From NCBI GenBank assembly GCA_026390555.1, contig JAPLFS010000076.1:1-64000 (forward strand): DNA of 64,000 bases. Reading direction: 5' to 3'. This stretch comes from Pseudomonadota bacterium (GTDB taxonomy: Bacteria > Bdellovibrionota_C > UBA2361 > OMII01). The notes beneath the pieces are model-generated. The model did no database searches, was not told the origin of the DNA, and worked only from the letters and a program-made list of their open reading frames with translations. Both the position numbers and the translations under genes were made by a program. Positions 18,585 through 27,573 of this stretch are shown here, one piece after another; positions within the stretch are counted from its first letter, which is position 1; every line of letters starts with the position of its first letter.

Positions 18585-21345
18585 CCACCAGCAGCTCCAA
18601 ACCTGACTTTTTATCGTACTTAAAAAGGATCTGTTCTTCACCCTTGAGCTTCATTAGAGAGCCAGAAAAGTACCCTTCTTTTGAATGCGCCACAACAAAA
18701 TTCCGCCAACGATGCTGAGGCTGATTTTTCAAAAACTCCAACGCTTTACAGCACGCTTGAGAATAAGCCTCTGGCGATAGCTCCCTAAAACCCCTAGGTA
18801 AGGAGATCTCGCTTAACTCCCACCCATTAGGCCCCTGATAAATTGGTACAATACCTAGCTCGCACTCCCTTACGAGTGTCACGATACGCTGTTCGTTTGT
18901 TAGCCGCGTCGGCGTATCGACATCTGACGACCACTCATTACTGATGCAGTTATATCCGTCAATAATTTTGAGTATATTAATACTTGCGATACTAGTCTTT
19001 CCTCTATCAGCTCCCTCCGCTCTATCTTCAACTTCAACAAGCTCTGGTGGTAAGTGTGTCGAATAATCATCTCCATAGACCGCTTCAATAAAGGGACGAA
19101 GATCCTCAGGGACCCGTAACTCCTTTTTCTCGAACAGGCACTTTGCTGTTAAAAACAACTGCCCATGATGAGGATAGACGAAACTAGCTGGCCTTGAGAA
19201 GGCGGAGTACCAATCCTTCCCTGGACGATCCGTAATGATAGGACCATAGACATACAGAAGCGGCTTGCCTCTCTCGTCTGCGCCAACAATTCGATTTCCA
19301 CTAGCGTCCCGAGAGTGCCGCATGAGACGCCCCGCTCTTTGGATAATCAAATCCATAGGAGCCAGGTCTGTTATCATCACATCGAAGTCCAGGTCTAGGG
19401 ATTGCTCTACTACCTGAGTTGATATCAAAATACGCCCAGATCGATCTTTTGCTCCTCCATTAGGTCCGAAGACCTCAAGCACGCTTTCCTCTATTTCCAG
19501 CCTATCTCCGAAACAGAATCGCGAGTGAAAGAGAGTTACTTTGCCGATGGCATTAGCACCAGACTGCTGGAGGTGCTCACTAACGGACTGATACGCTAAG
19601 CGAGCATCCTCAATTGAATTTCTAATCCAGCAAACGCTCTTTCCTGCCTGAACTGCCTTCGCTATCTCAGCCTGGACCGAAGATTCTTCCGATACATAGC
19701 AAATATCAACAGTTCTCCTTACTGAAGTTCTCGTGGAAAAGGTCTTTCTAACAATATCTGCTCTAGAAACTATCTCCATTGATGGATATGGATTATCTGG
19801 CAAGCGTTTAACAGAGAGATCTGCTCCAAGCCCTTTGCGGTAAGCCGCAATAAATTTATCTTTCAGTGATGCAGGAAGGGTCGCAGACAGCAGAATTACT
19901 GGGGCTTGAAAAGCACCCTGAAACTCAAGCAACGCACAAAGCAGTTTAGTCATGTACGTGTCGTAGGCATGAACCTCATCAATAATAAGAACGCTTCGAG
20001 CTGCCCCAAAAAGCCGTAAACTTTGGTGCCTTATTGGCAAGACCCCTACGAGAGCTTGGTCAATAGTTCCTACCCCAAAGGAAGCCAACAACGATTTTTT
20101 GCGAGAATCTGCAAACCACGCTGCGCAGCCTACTTCGCCAGGCTCATCGTCACCTGCGACAGATGTTGTGGCAGTCTCTGGGAACATGAGCTGACTAAAA
20201 GAATGGCTCAGGTCTCTCCGTGAGTGCGACAGGACTAATGATGGCCTGCTATTCTCGGTGAATACATTTTTAAAAACATTCTTTACTCGCTCAAACACGC
20301 CATTAGCCGTTGCCATGGTGGGAAGAGCAAAAAAGATACTCTGGGCGAGGCCATGTTCAAGCAAGCGATGCGCCAACGATATTGCCGCTTCTGTTTTCCC
20401 CGCACCCGTTGAGTCCTCTATTATAAACAACTGCGGCACAGCAGGAATCTCTACTGTCGCACACAGGTCTTGCAGAGGGGTGGGCTGTTTTATGTGACTA
20501 AATATGACTTCTACTCCGCCAAAGGACCTGACGGAACACGGAAGGATTCCTAGTTCATGGATCGCCTTTTCTGCGAAGGGAATCGCGCAATCATTCCAAT
20601 AGTCACTTAAAGCTATGCGTGTGGACTGAAATGGAAATCGTTGTGAGCTTGAGCCTATCCAATCACACAGAACCGCAAATCCTGCGAATATCCATGCGCC
20701 AGTGCTTGTCAACCGACAATCTTGCGAGTACGTAGTATCGGAGCAGACGCGGATCGGTTTAATACATAGCAAAGATGAAACATCACTTACGAACTCAGCT
20801 GCGGCGCTCTCAAAGTCTAGCGGAAATAATGGGGTACTAAGAGCCATTGCCTTAGCTCTATCAGGGGGCATGCCGTGATGTCCAAATACGGCCCTTAGTA
20901 ACGGATCCAAAACATCAAGGGTATCATCAACATTCGCGCACCCTTCAATAATAGGCGCCGAGCCTCCAAACAGAATCTCTTTAATTCGAACACTCTTGTG
21001 CCTAAATAACAACCAACCGGCGCTATCATGACGCAACAAGTATCGAGCATTACTCTCCTTGACTAAAAGTTGCCGTAATAGATCGGGTCGAAGATTTTGA
21101 AATGATTCGGCAAACTTTCCAATGTCATGCAAGGCCAAGAGTAGGGTAAAAAGCGATCTACTGAGAGGTTTCGCGCAAGGATGTAGAAAACAGGATAATC
21201 GCTCCTGTAATTGATCATCAAGAGACAATAAAACGTGCCCAACCGCTGCTACATCCAGATTATGGTATGGCAACAGGTGAAAGCTGTTGGAGTTCTCTTC
21301 GGCTTTAGCCCAAAAGTTGTAGTATGACCGATTGGTGTTGTTCAT
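18571..21345 (-). CDS. cas3: CRISPR-associated nuclease/helicase Cas3
   Basis: Effector that degrades target DNA after Cascade binding. 924 residues. The N-terminal HD nuclease carries LPYHNLDVAAVGHVL, LLALHDIGKFAESFQNL (HD pair), FGHHGMPP. The SF2 helicase follows with Walker A EDSTGAGKTEAA, LPTMATANGVFERV, VLIIDEVHAYDTYM (DEVH), ILLSATLPASLK, STQVVEQSLDLDFDVMITDLAPMDLIIQRAGRLMRH (motifs V and VI). A C-terminal domain of about 200 residues closes the protein. First gene of the cas operon. The start ATG has almost no Shine-Dalgarno sequence. Confidence 0.96.
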   Translation of the reverse strand: MNNTNRSYYNFWAKAEENSNSFHLLPYHNLDVAAVGHVLLSLDDQLQERLSCFLHPCAKPLSRSLFTLLLALHDIGKFAESFQNLRPDLLRQLLVKESNARYLLRHDSAGWLLFRHKSVRIKEILFGGSAPIIEGCANVDDTLDVLDPLLRAVFGHHGMPPDRAKAMALSTPLFPLDFESAAAEFVSDVSSLLCIKPIRVCSDTTYSQDCRLTSTGAWIFAGFAVLCDWIGSSSQRFPFQSTRIALSDYWNDCAIPFAEKAIHELGILPCSVRSFGGVEVIFSHIKQPTPLQDLCATVEIPAVPQLFIIEDSTGAGKTEAAISLAHRLLEHGLAQSIFFALPTMATANGVFERVKNVFKNVFTENSRPSLVLSHSRRDLSHSFSQLMFPETATTSVAGDDEPGEVGCAAWFADSRKKSLLASFGVGTIDQALVGVLPIRHQSLRLFGAARSVLIIDEVHAYDTYMTKLLCALLEFQGAFQAPVILLSATLPASLKDKFIAAYRKGLGADLSVKRLPDNPYPSMEIVSRADIVRKTFSTRTSVRRTVDICYVSEESSVQAEIAKAVQAGKSVCWIRNSIEDARLAYQSVSEHLQQSGANAIGKVTLFHSRFCFGDRLEIEESVLEVFGPNGGAKDRSGRILISTQVVEQSLDLDFDVMITDLAPMDLIIQRAGRLMRHSRDASGNRIVGADERGKPLLYVYGPIITDRPGKDWYSAFSRPASFVYPHHGQLFLTAKCLFEKKELRVPEDLRPFIEAVYGDDYSTHLPPELVEVEDRAEGADRGKTSIASINILKIIDGYNCISNEWSSDVDTPTRLTNEQRIVTLVRECELGIVPIYQGPNGWELSEISLPRGFRELSPEAYSQACCKALEFLKNQPQHRWRNFVVAHSKEGYFSGSLMKLKGEEQILFKYDKKSGLELLVDELL

Positions 21346-21349
21346 ACCT

Positions 21350-21378
21350 ATTGTAAAGCAAGGTTTAATTTACAGCAA
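21350..21378 (-). promoter_or_regulatory. Candidate promoter of the cas operon
   Basis: On the minus strand a TTGCTG and a TACAAT box lie 17 bases apart. The -10 box ends four bases before the cas3 ATG, so transcription would begin at or just inside the start codon, giving a leaderless or nearly leaderless mRNA. The weak ribosome-binding site of cas3 agrees. A second AT-rich box (TATAAA) lies a little farther upstream. Confidence 0.35.
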
Positions 21379-21501
21379 ACTCTATTTATAACACCACATC
21401 TACTGGATCCATAAACATGCGTCTCGCCAGGATGATGCAGGTCCGCTAAGTGGGGTTGTTGCTATAAAATCAAAGACTGACGGAGGGGGGCCTGCTCCCG
21501 C

Positions 21502-21981
21502 CTACATCAACGCCGGCTTATGAGTTCCAGCATCGCCTGCAAGGATCATAACTGAGTTGCATGAGAGCTCAAGACAGAGAAGGTCTCTAGGCCCTAGCTT
21601 AATTCGACGACGCTCCTCTTCTGTGCGGCCCGTTACGATACGGAGCCAGCAGACCTCCTCGCCACTTAACTTCCCCTGCTGTCCGCGTGGCTTATCTCGA
21701 TAAAGTTTAATGAGGGTATCTGAATCGCTCTCGCTCTCACCACTCTGCAAGACGACGTTCTCATCGAGCGCTTCAACACCGTAAAGAAATGCGCGTGTGG
21801 TTGCCCAAAGCCCTCCAATAGCATCGATCGGAAGCACCATATCTAGGCTACCCGGGGCGCCAGGAGCTTCGGAGCCCTCAATTATCGGTGTGTAGAAAAG
21901 TCTAAGACCCTGCGCTTCTGGGATTAGTTGCAGGCGTCCAAAGGATTTGTTGATCGAAAAAGTAACTCCGCCGCGGTACAT
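21502..21981 (-). CDS. Hypothetical protein near the coupling ATPase
   Basis: 159 residues that I do not recognise. No signal peptide or membrane helix. The N-terminal half is beta-rich (GVTFSINKSFGRLQLIPEAQGLRLFYTPII), with a Gly/Pro/Ala loop and an acidic, Ser-rich stretch (ESESDSDTLIKLY) at mid-length. The C-terminal part has alternating hydrophobic residues. A good Shine-Dalgarno sequence (AAGGTGAAGG) precedes the ATG. It follows the coupling ATPase on the same strand after a 125-base gap, so it might be an accessory of the secretion system. It is not part of the cas operon, which starts 150 bases further on. Confidence 0.6.
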   Translation of the reverse strand: MYRGGVTFSINKSFGRLQLIPEAQGLRLFYTPIIEGSEAPGAPGSLDMVLPIDAIGGLWATTRAFLYGVEALDENVVLQSGESESDSDTLIKLYRDKPRGQQGKLSGEEVCWLRIVTGRTEEERRRIKLGPRDLLCLELSCNSVMILAGDAGTHKPALM

Positions 21982-22010
21982 AGAACCTTCACCTTTTTTA
22001 AAACCTGTGC

Positions 22011-22037
22011 ATAATAGAGACGTTAGTCAATTTGCAA
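22011..22037 (-). promoter_or_regulatory. Weak candidate promoter before the 21981 gene
   Basis: On the minus strand, TTGCAA and TATTAT lie 15 bases apart in the AT-rich gap after the coupling ATPase. The spacing is short, so the call is tentative. Confidence 0.25.
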
Positions 22038-22106
22038 GCGTAAACTACAACAAGCATACTACAACCCCTAAAGATACTTACCTACTAGTCTAAAAGCAAG
22101 ATTATC

Positions 22107-24278
22107 TCATTTCCTAAGCTTAAGGGGGCCCGTTCGTGGCCCCTTAGGAGGATCCTTCGGGGGTACTGGCGCCTTTGCTTCACTTGCTTTCTTAGCAGTT
22201 ACGCTCTCTGTCGGGGGCTCGGGAGCTCCCTGCTGCGTAGTAGTAGTGGCAGAAGCGGGCTTTGCAATAGTTGTTACGACGCCCCGCGGCCGTGCTCCAC
22301 CGCGCGGCATCATATTTAACTTAAATGATGAGGGCGTTCCAGGCTCTGAAGAGGCAGAGGCGGACGAAGCGCCTCGTGCGCCCCCTGATTTATCACGCGG
22401 AAACTCAGGCTCTGCAGCTTGCCGTGGTTTAGAGGCAAACTTGGCTGAGATCTCATCCTGCTCCTGAGAGAGGATCTGCTCATCGACCCAATCTGCTAAT
22501 CCGATCTCATCAACTTCAAATCGCTCCGGCTTAACAACAAACTCTCGCCCCTCCCAGGTTTCTGGCAGGCTAGCGTTAAACCAAAACGAGCGCCCCTTGA
22601 CGATCTTGCCGTTTCCTAGATCGAACCAGGCCAAACCCTTCTCTGCCGACATCTCATGCTTAAGCTCTTCGGCGCTAACGAGATCCTCCTCATCCTCTGA
22701 ATAACTAACAGTTTGAGACTCCCCACCTGTTCGGCGCGCACTAATATCAAGCGGCCCTTTTAGCAGTGTGCTAGAGAGCCCCGTTGTAACGCCAGCACCG
22801 ATCGATTTTTTGGTGCTTGTAATCTTTCCGAACCACTCGGTCATATCAGCGGCGGTACGGTTATCCCCGATACGCATCATGACCTTTAAGTTTACGTTAG
22901 CCATCACGCGTTCATAAAACGCCTCACTCAATCCAGCGGCCGCATCGGTAAGTCCACCTGTCGACTGCGCGCCGAAGAGCAGCGCAAAGCGGCCACGTCG
23001 CGCAAGCTCAAAGAGGTTCGCCCAGGTTGGTCCAAAGGTAGAGGATCCCTCGTCGATAATAACTAGGTGCGGGTCCTCAAGGTTGTGAATGCGTGAAGAG
23101 GTAATCTCACCGATCGATACCTCAAGGTCTTCACGAAATATTTTGACCATTCTAGCCGCACTCTCGGCCTCCTCTAACCTTGGAAGCATGTAGTAGATGA
23201 TCTTTCCGCGCAGAATAGCGTCGGTAAGAACGAGGTCGGTATACTTAGTGCAGAAGACCTCACCCACCTCGCTGCCTGCAATTGCGTGCAGTTCAGAGGC
23301 GATACCCCGTAGGTTATCGGTAATACGAGCTGTATCAAGCACACCCTTTACGCTGCGATAGCTGGATGCCAGATGGCCGAGCTCCACCATGGCCTGGCGG
23401 GCTCCGATCTTATTAAGCATGTTTCTGAGGTGCGGATAAGCGATCTGAAATGCTGAGAGCGATACGGCGATATCACGAATAGACCACGCTAGGCCAAAAC
23501 TCTCCATGGCGCGCACCATGCGATAGATTGAATCGGCTGCTAGTCGGTCGTAGTGCTTAGTTGAGCTCTGATCCGATGTTGGTGGGAGCCCTGCACGCAG
23601 AACCTTACGCGCCTTAACGTCGGCGCGCTGATTCGTCATTACAAAGTTATATGCATGCACACTTTCGAACGGATCGACGATGATCAGATCCTCAATTCGG
23701 CCGGTCACCATCGCCATTAGGATAATATGAGCGAGGGTCGTTGAATCACGCTTTGCGTCTATGAAGGTACAACCACTAGCCCTGCCACGCGCCATCTGTT
23801 GAAAGATAAGGGATTCAAGCCAGAGTGTTTTTCCTACTCCAGTCTTTGCAAACACGGCACCATGTGTGCATATCTCATCATCATCTACCCAGAGCGGTTT
23901 TCCTGAATCTAGCTCAAAACCGATCAGATACTTGTCGAGCATCTTTTTATTTTTAGCACGCGCATCCTCGACCGCATGGCCTAGGCAATCCCGTTCAGGT
24001 GGCATTCCCAAGACCGCCTTACCACCCCGAAATATAGATTCCCTTTGGCGCTCAAGCTCAAGAGCATACTGCTTGCCCCATTCAAAGGCGGTGCGACCAA
24101 AGGCCGCGGCAGGTATTAATCCCAAGCCGAAAAGAACCATCGGATCGGCAGAGGCGAGCGCTGGCGACATAGCAGCTCCAAATGCCCCTAGCGAGGTCAA
24201 TCCAGAGGTCAGTAGCGATCGTTTGATCCGTGCCTCTCTGATCGCCGTATAGTCTGTTCGTCTATAGTTACGTGCCAT
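22107..24278 (-). CDS. traD: T4SS coupling ATPase (TraD/VirD4/DotL type)
   Basis: Hexameric membrane ATPase that brings substrates to a type IV secretion channel. 723 residues. Two hydrophobic segments near residues 25-62 anchor it in the inner membrane. Walker A AKTGVGKT is near 144-151, then TFIDAKRDSTTLAHI, a helical all-alpha domain, Walker B HLVIIDEGSSTFG, and RFALLFGAQS (the Gln is the sensor position). The C-terminal 130 residues are rich in Pro, Ala, Ser and basic residues and are probably disordered, a likely substrate-docking tail. It shares an operon with the membrane protein at 24296, 18 bases upstream. The pairing with a large membrane partner recalls DotL-DotM/TrbC-TrbA, but the family split cannot be settled by eye. 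Confidence 0.82.
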   Translation of the reverse strand: MARNYRRTDYTAIREARIKRSLLTSGLTSLGAFGAAMSPALASADPMVLFGLGLIPAAAFGRTAFEWGKQYALELERQRESIFRGGKAVLGMPPERDCLGHAVEDARAKNKKMLDKYLIGFELDSGKPLWVDDDEICTHGAVFAKTGVGKTLWLESLIFQQMARGRASGCTFIDAKRDSTTLAHIILMAMVTGRIEDLIIVDPFESVHAYNFVMTNQRADVKARKVLRAGLPPTSDQSSTKHYDRLAADSIYRMVRAMESFGLAWSIRDIAVSLSAFQIAYPHLRNMLNKIGARQAMVELGHLASSYRSVKGVLDTARITDNLRGIASELHAIAGSEVGEVFCTKYTDLVLTDAILRGKIIYYMLPRLEEAESAARMVKIFREDLEVSIGEITSSRIHNLEDPHLVIIDEGSSTFGPTWANLFELARRGRFALLFGAQSTGGLTDAAAGLSEAFYERVMANVNLKVMMRIGDNRTAADMTEWFGKITSTKKSIGAGVTTGLSSTLLKGPLDISARRTGGESQTVSYSEDEEDLVSAEELKHEMSAEKGLAWFDLGNGKIVKGRSFWFNASLPETWEGREFVVKPERFEVDEIGLADWVDEQILSQEQDEISAKFASKPRQAAEPEFPRDKSGGARGASSASASSEPGTPSSFKLNMMPRGGARPRGVVTTIAKPASATTTTQQGAPEPPTESVTAKKASEAKAPVPPKDPPKGPRTGPLKLRK

Positions 24279-24295
24279 ATATTAAAGTCGTTCCT

Positions 24296-26359
24296 TTACG
24301 CACTAGCTGGACTCAGTTCCGAAGGTGACTCGTCCGCAGGTTTTTCCTCTATGCCCTGTAGCAACTTTTCGTAATCCTCTGTCGTTTCCGACATAGTTGC
24401 CTTATCTGCATATTTAAAGCGCGAGCTCCAACTGCGGCCCCAACGTTGCTCAAGCTTTGCGCCGCGCAGGGGAACCATCCCGGCCTTGCCAAGCAGGCCG
24501 AGTGAGTTAGCCCCTTCTAGTCGTTCCTTTGACTTAAACACGGAGAAGATTACAGAGCTATCTGGAACGGTATAATCCCCTACCCGCCTAGCTAGCCAGC
24601 CGTACGATGCGAGCACTATGCGCATAGCGGACCAGTCTCTGAGATCCTGCGCCGAGATTGCGTGCAATTTTTCAAGCGTTAGAACCTCCTCGTTGCTTAG
24701 AGGTGGCATGATTCGCTCTAGTGAGTTACTGGCGAATGAAGGACCGTCCCCCTTTTCTACCGCGATGGCTTTTAGCCTCTGGCGCGAACTGGCCGCTGCT
24801 AAGAGCACCTCCATGCGCCTAATCTCTAATGGCTTAAGGGTCTCTCGAAGGAGTGCAACAACCCGCGCTACAGGTATAAAGAGTAGATCTGATCCGGTAG
24901 CATAGCTATTCTGCGCTATATCAGAGATCGATCCAATTGAACTCTCTAGAAATTCACTACTCCACGCAATATGTGACACACGCACAAGTCCAACTAATTC
25001 AACTTCGTCCGCTACATCTATTAGCTCATGTGGACAGGCCAAAAAGATCTCCATCCATTGCCTGAGTCCCCAAACATCAGAGCGCAGATCCACCGGCATT
25101 CGAACCGGTGCAAAGGCGCTTGAACGTGCGGCATAGATTAGCGATCGTCTAATACGAGAGCGTGCGTCAAAGCTGTAGTCCTGCGGGTACTCAAGCACCG
25201 AGTGTAAAACAGCGCGCGCGCTCAAATGCGGGAAGTTAGAGCGGCGGATCCAACGCCCCCCCTCATACGAATGTACCAGCACCTTTCCGCACTCAAGAGC
25301 AAGGATTGTGGTTGCAACCTCAGCCGCCGGAATACGGCCAAGCTCCTGTCTAAGAGCCGGTGTGAGCACTCGATGCAGCGCTGCACGTACCAATAGTGCG
25401 TACTCTTCGGAATTAAGGGGCTGTGCGTCTCCACTTGGGTGCGGTTCTTCTAATCCAGCATGCACCTCTCCAGCAGCGTACAGGGCGTGTAACGAGAGTG
25501 CTGCAGATAGGAGGTCCTCCGTATGCTCCTTAATGCTACTAGTAGCGAATGCAGTTGCGAGTAGGGACTCCTCCTCTTGCAGCGCCACATAGGGAGCGAT
25601 CGCGCCGTTTTTAACAATAATTGCGGTGAGAGCTTCGTTGGTACCGTTGACTGCGCCGTACTCATTTAGAACCCGCCATACTCCTGAGGCGCGCGCTTCA
25701 ACTGCTGTAGAGAACTGCGGACACGCAAGCCCACGGATCTGAATATCTGGCGCGCCTTCGGGAGTTACCGCATCTAGGCTGGCTCGCGCACCGGAATAAA
25801 AAAGGCGTCCGTTACCCATCTGTCCGAGAGCATCCGCGCCGACATAGGCCCGATAGTAACGCAGCCCAAAAAAGAGCGCTACGATACACGCCACGATCCA
25901 GACACGGAGTGAGGCTATGATTAGAAAGGAGAGCCGCAGCAAACCCTCATGCAGTGAAAGGTATATCTGAGAGAGTAGTCCTATCTCGCTAGCTGAAGCA
26001 TAGGCGGCCGGACTTGCCAGGGCATTCCCAATAAGGATAGCGCTAATGTCGTTGAAGAGCTGTGCTTCGGTCTGAGTTCCGTGACGTACGAACCACTGCG
26101 AGTATTCGCTGAGATCCAAAGAGAGGTTCTCACCCCAAGCGCTACCAGTTTCAAGTAGTTGCTTGTTAAGCTGTGCTATCTCTGTGACCTCTAGCTTGGA
26201 GCGCTGCACAAAGTAGGTGGTTATAAGAAGCGCAAAGATAACCACGAAGAGCGCAACAACGCCCTGCACGATAAGGCGAGATGCCCCCCCCCTCTTCCGG
26301 CCAGCGTGGTGGAGAAGATCCATATCGTTACTGTCTGGCGTAGAACGACCCTCTGCCAC
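24296..26359 (-). CDS. Large membrane protein partnered with the coupling ATPase
   Basis: 687 residues. One helix lies near residues 27-48 (LIVQGVVALFVVIFALLITTYF) and a second block near 135-165 (LLRLSFLIIASLRVWIVACIVALFFGL). The remainder is a large cytoplasmic part, mostly helical with many Arg and Ala. The layout (N-terminal helices, then a long basic soluble domain, gene beside a coupling ATPase) is what DotM/IcmP and IncI TrbA proteins show; I infer a DotM-type role, but no diagnostic motif was recognised. It is longer than the usual 380-400 residues. It starts divergently from the plus-strand T4SS cluster and would share the regulatory gap 26360-26750. Confidence 0.5.
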   Translation of the reverse strand: MAEGRSTPDSNDMDLLHHAGRKRGGASRLIVQGVVALFVVIFALLITTYFVQRSKLEVTEIAQLNKQLLETGSAWGENLSLDLSEYSQWFVRHGTQTEAQLFNDISAILIGNALASPAAYASASEIGLLSQIYLSLHEGLLRLSFLIIASLRVWIVACIVALFFGLRYYRAYVGADALGQMGNGRLFYSGARASLDAVTPEGAPDIQIRGLACPQFSTAVEARASGVWRVLNEYGAVNGTNEALTAIIVKNGAIAPYVALQEEESLLATAFATSSIKEHTEDLLSAALSLHALYAAGEVHAGLEEPHPSGDAQPLNSEEYALLVRAALHRVLTPALRQELGRIPAAEVATTILALECGKVLVHSYEGGRWIRRSNFPHLSARAVLHSVLEYPQDYSFDARSRIRRSLIYAARSSAFAPVRMPVDLRSDVWGLRQWMEIFLACPHELIDVADEVELVGLVRVSHIAWSSEFLESSIGSISDIAQNSYATGSDLLFIPVARVVALLRETLKPLEIRRMEVLLAAASSRQRLKAIAVEKGDGPSFASNSLERIMPPLSNEEVLTLEKLHAISAQDLRDWSAMRIVLASYGWLARRVGDYTVPDSSVIFSVFKSKERLEGANSLGLLGKAGMVPLRGAKLEQRWGRSWSSRFKYADKATMSETTEDYEKLLQGIEEKPADESPSELSPASA

Positions 26360-26606
26360 TAAAAGCCCCTTCTAAATAAAACCTGTTACTACAGCCGCCT
26401 TGCCCCTACCAGGCAACGTTTAAGGAGTATCATTCCCCCTTGTTATCAGATCAAGCGACGTATCTAGACTATCAGTCTGGCCCAAACACCCTGATCGTAC
26501 CAGATCCGAGCGATAGTAACCCGTTAAGTCACGGATCTCTGACCCCTCAGCATATCCATCTAGAGACTTAATAGCGTAAGCCGCGTAAGTCCCCTCATAG
26601 GAGGGT

Positions 26607-26663
26607 ATCTCAGCTACCTAACTATATCTCGGTATAATTATCGATTTACAGAATAGCTGAGAT
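26607..26663. promoter_or_regulatory. Divergent control region of the T4SS with palindromic operator
   Basis: The 390-base gap between the two T4SS transcription units (26360-26750) has no gene. It holds a perfect 10-base inverted repeat, ATCTCAGCTA at 26607-26616 and TAGCTGAGAT at 26654-26663. Between the arms is a consensus -10 box TATAAT (26633-26638) facing the plus-strand cluster; no good -35 is seen at 17 bases. The arrangement suggests a dimeric regulator or an RNA stem covering the start of transcription. Confidence 0.45.
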
Positions 26664-26750
26664 CTCTCCAGTAGTAGGGGTAAAAGTGGCGATAGATACA
26701 CATGGTAGGTGAGAGAAATTAGATTTTACGAAAAAAGCTAAAGGAACCAG

Positions 26751-27116
26751 ATGGTTACGGCGAAGAAGGGGTGTGTGGGGATGATAGTGGGAACGGCGCT
26801 GCTGTGGAGCTCGCTCGGCTATACCGAAAATAAACGTGCTCCAATAGGGCTAGGAGAGGCCAATCAGGAGACCACTGCCGAGGCTGTGGCGCACTATGCA
26901 CGCTCCAGGGCGCTCTTAATCTCGGCCCTGAACGAGTTCGATACGGCGAGGAAAATAGCTCGTCCTGACGAGCTGTTAGACCCTGTTAAGTGGCGTAACA
27001 CACTGATTGATCGTGCCGAAGATCTGGAGCGGGTTCTAGATCCGCAACCTAAGGCCACGAAGGGAGGGATAAAATTTTCGGCGGATCCACGACTTTTGCC
27101 TGAAGCAAGTAAGTAA
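26751..27116 (+). CDS. Exported hypothetical protein, first gene of the T4SS cluster
   Basis: 121 residues with an N-terminal signal-like segment (MVTAKKGCVGMIVGTALLWSS) followed by a soluble, charged helical part (HYARSRALLISALNEFDTARK, RAEDLERVLDP). The Cys at residue 8 is too early for a lipobox, so it is more likely a cleaved or anchored secretory protein. An AGGA element sits 6 bases before the ATG. Not recognised as any known Tra or Dot protein; position puts it first in the transport gene cluster, before the TraL-like gene. Confidence 0.55.
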   Translation: MVTAKKGCVGMIVGTALLWSSLGYTENKRAPIGLGEANQETTAEAVAHYARSRALLISALNEFDTARKIARPDELLDPVKWRNTLIDRAEDLERVLDPQPKATKGGIKFSADPRLLPEASK

Positions 27117-27151
27117 TGAGCGTTGATTACTAAAAGAGGCTTGAACGATCT

Positions 27152-27547
27152 ATGGATAACGGTGAAGTAATACCCTGCTTAAACGAAGACTGGACCTTTG
27201 CCGGTTGCAAGCTCTTTGAATGGATGGCCGGACTGACCAGTGCTTTTCTTGCTAGTGCTCTGGTTGAGAAGCCAGCGCAACATATGCCGATGTTGGTGTT
27301 GATCTGGATCGGTATCACGCTCGGGCTGGCAACTATGCGAAAAAAGTTTCCGGATGAGGAACGTGGAGTGAGAAATGTGTGCATGGTGGCGTGTGGATTC
27401 GAACCCCCAGGTATTCCCGCTCCTTCGAAGCTACAACCACGCTGGAGTGGTGCTCCGATACGGAAGCTGAATCCACTGAGTCTCTACATGCAGCTTGAGT
27501 TGGATGCCGTGGTAAATAAGCCGCGTAACAAGGATCCAAGGGCGTAA
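27152..27547 (+). CDS. traL: TraL-like T4SS membrane protein
   Basis: 131 residues. It shows a short N-terminal cytoplasmic part, then a hydrophobic hairpin (KLFEWMAGLTSAFLASALV and MPMLVLIWIGITLGLATM), then RKKFP. This is the TraL pattern of F-type systems, and it stands directly before TraE, TraK and TraB, the invariant F order. The first 75 residues fit a TraL of 90-100 residues. The last 50 (from GFEPPGIPAP on) do not, and their DNA looks like an antisense tRNA 3' half. Assignment rests mainly on topology and position. Confidence 0.6.
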   Translation: MDNGEVIPCLNEDWTFAGCKLFEWMAGLTSAFLASALVEKPAQHMPMLVLIWIGITLGLATMRKKFPDEERGVRNVCMVACGFEPPGIPAPSKLQPRWSGAPIRKLNPLSLYMQLELDAVVNKPRNKDPRA

Positions 27548-27573
27548 CGAGAAGGTGGTAAAAAAGGTTTGTA

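Noticed and set aside
18585-18641. Upstream start for Cas8e
   Set aside because: The extra residues overlap cas3; the family N-terminus begins at the ATG at 18584.
27384-27445. Functional tRNA gene on the minus strand
   Set aside because: T-stem mismatches and no anticodon arm of normal size; at most a remnant.
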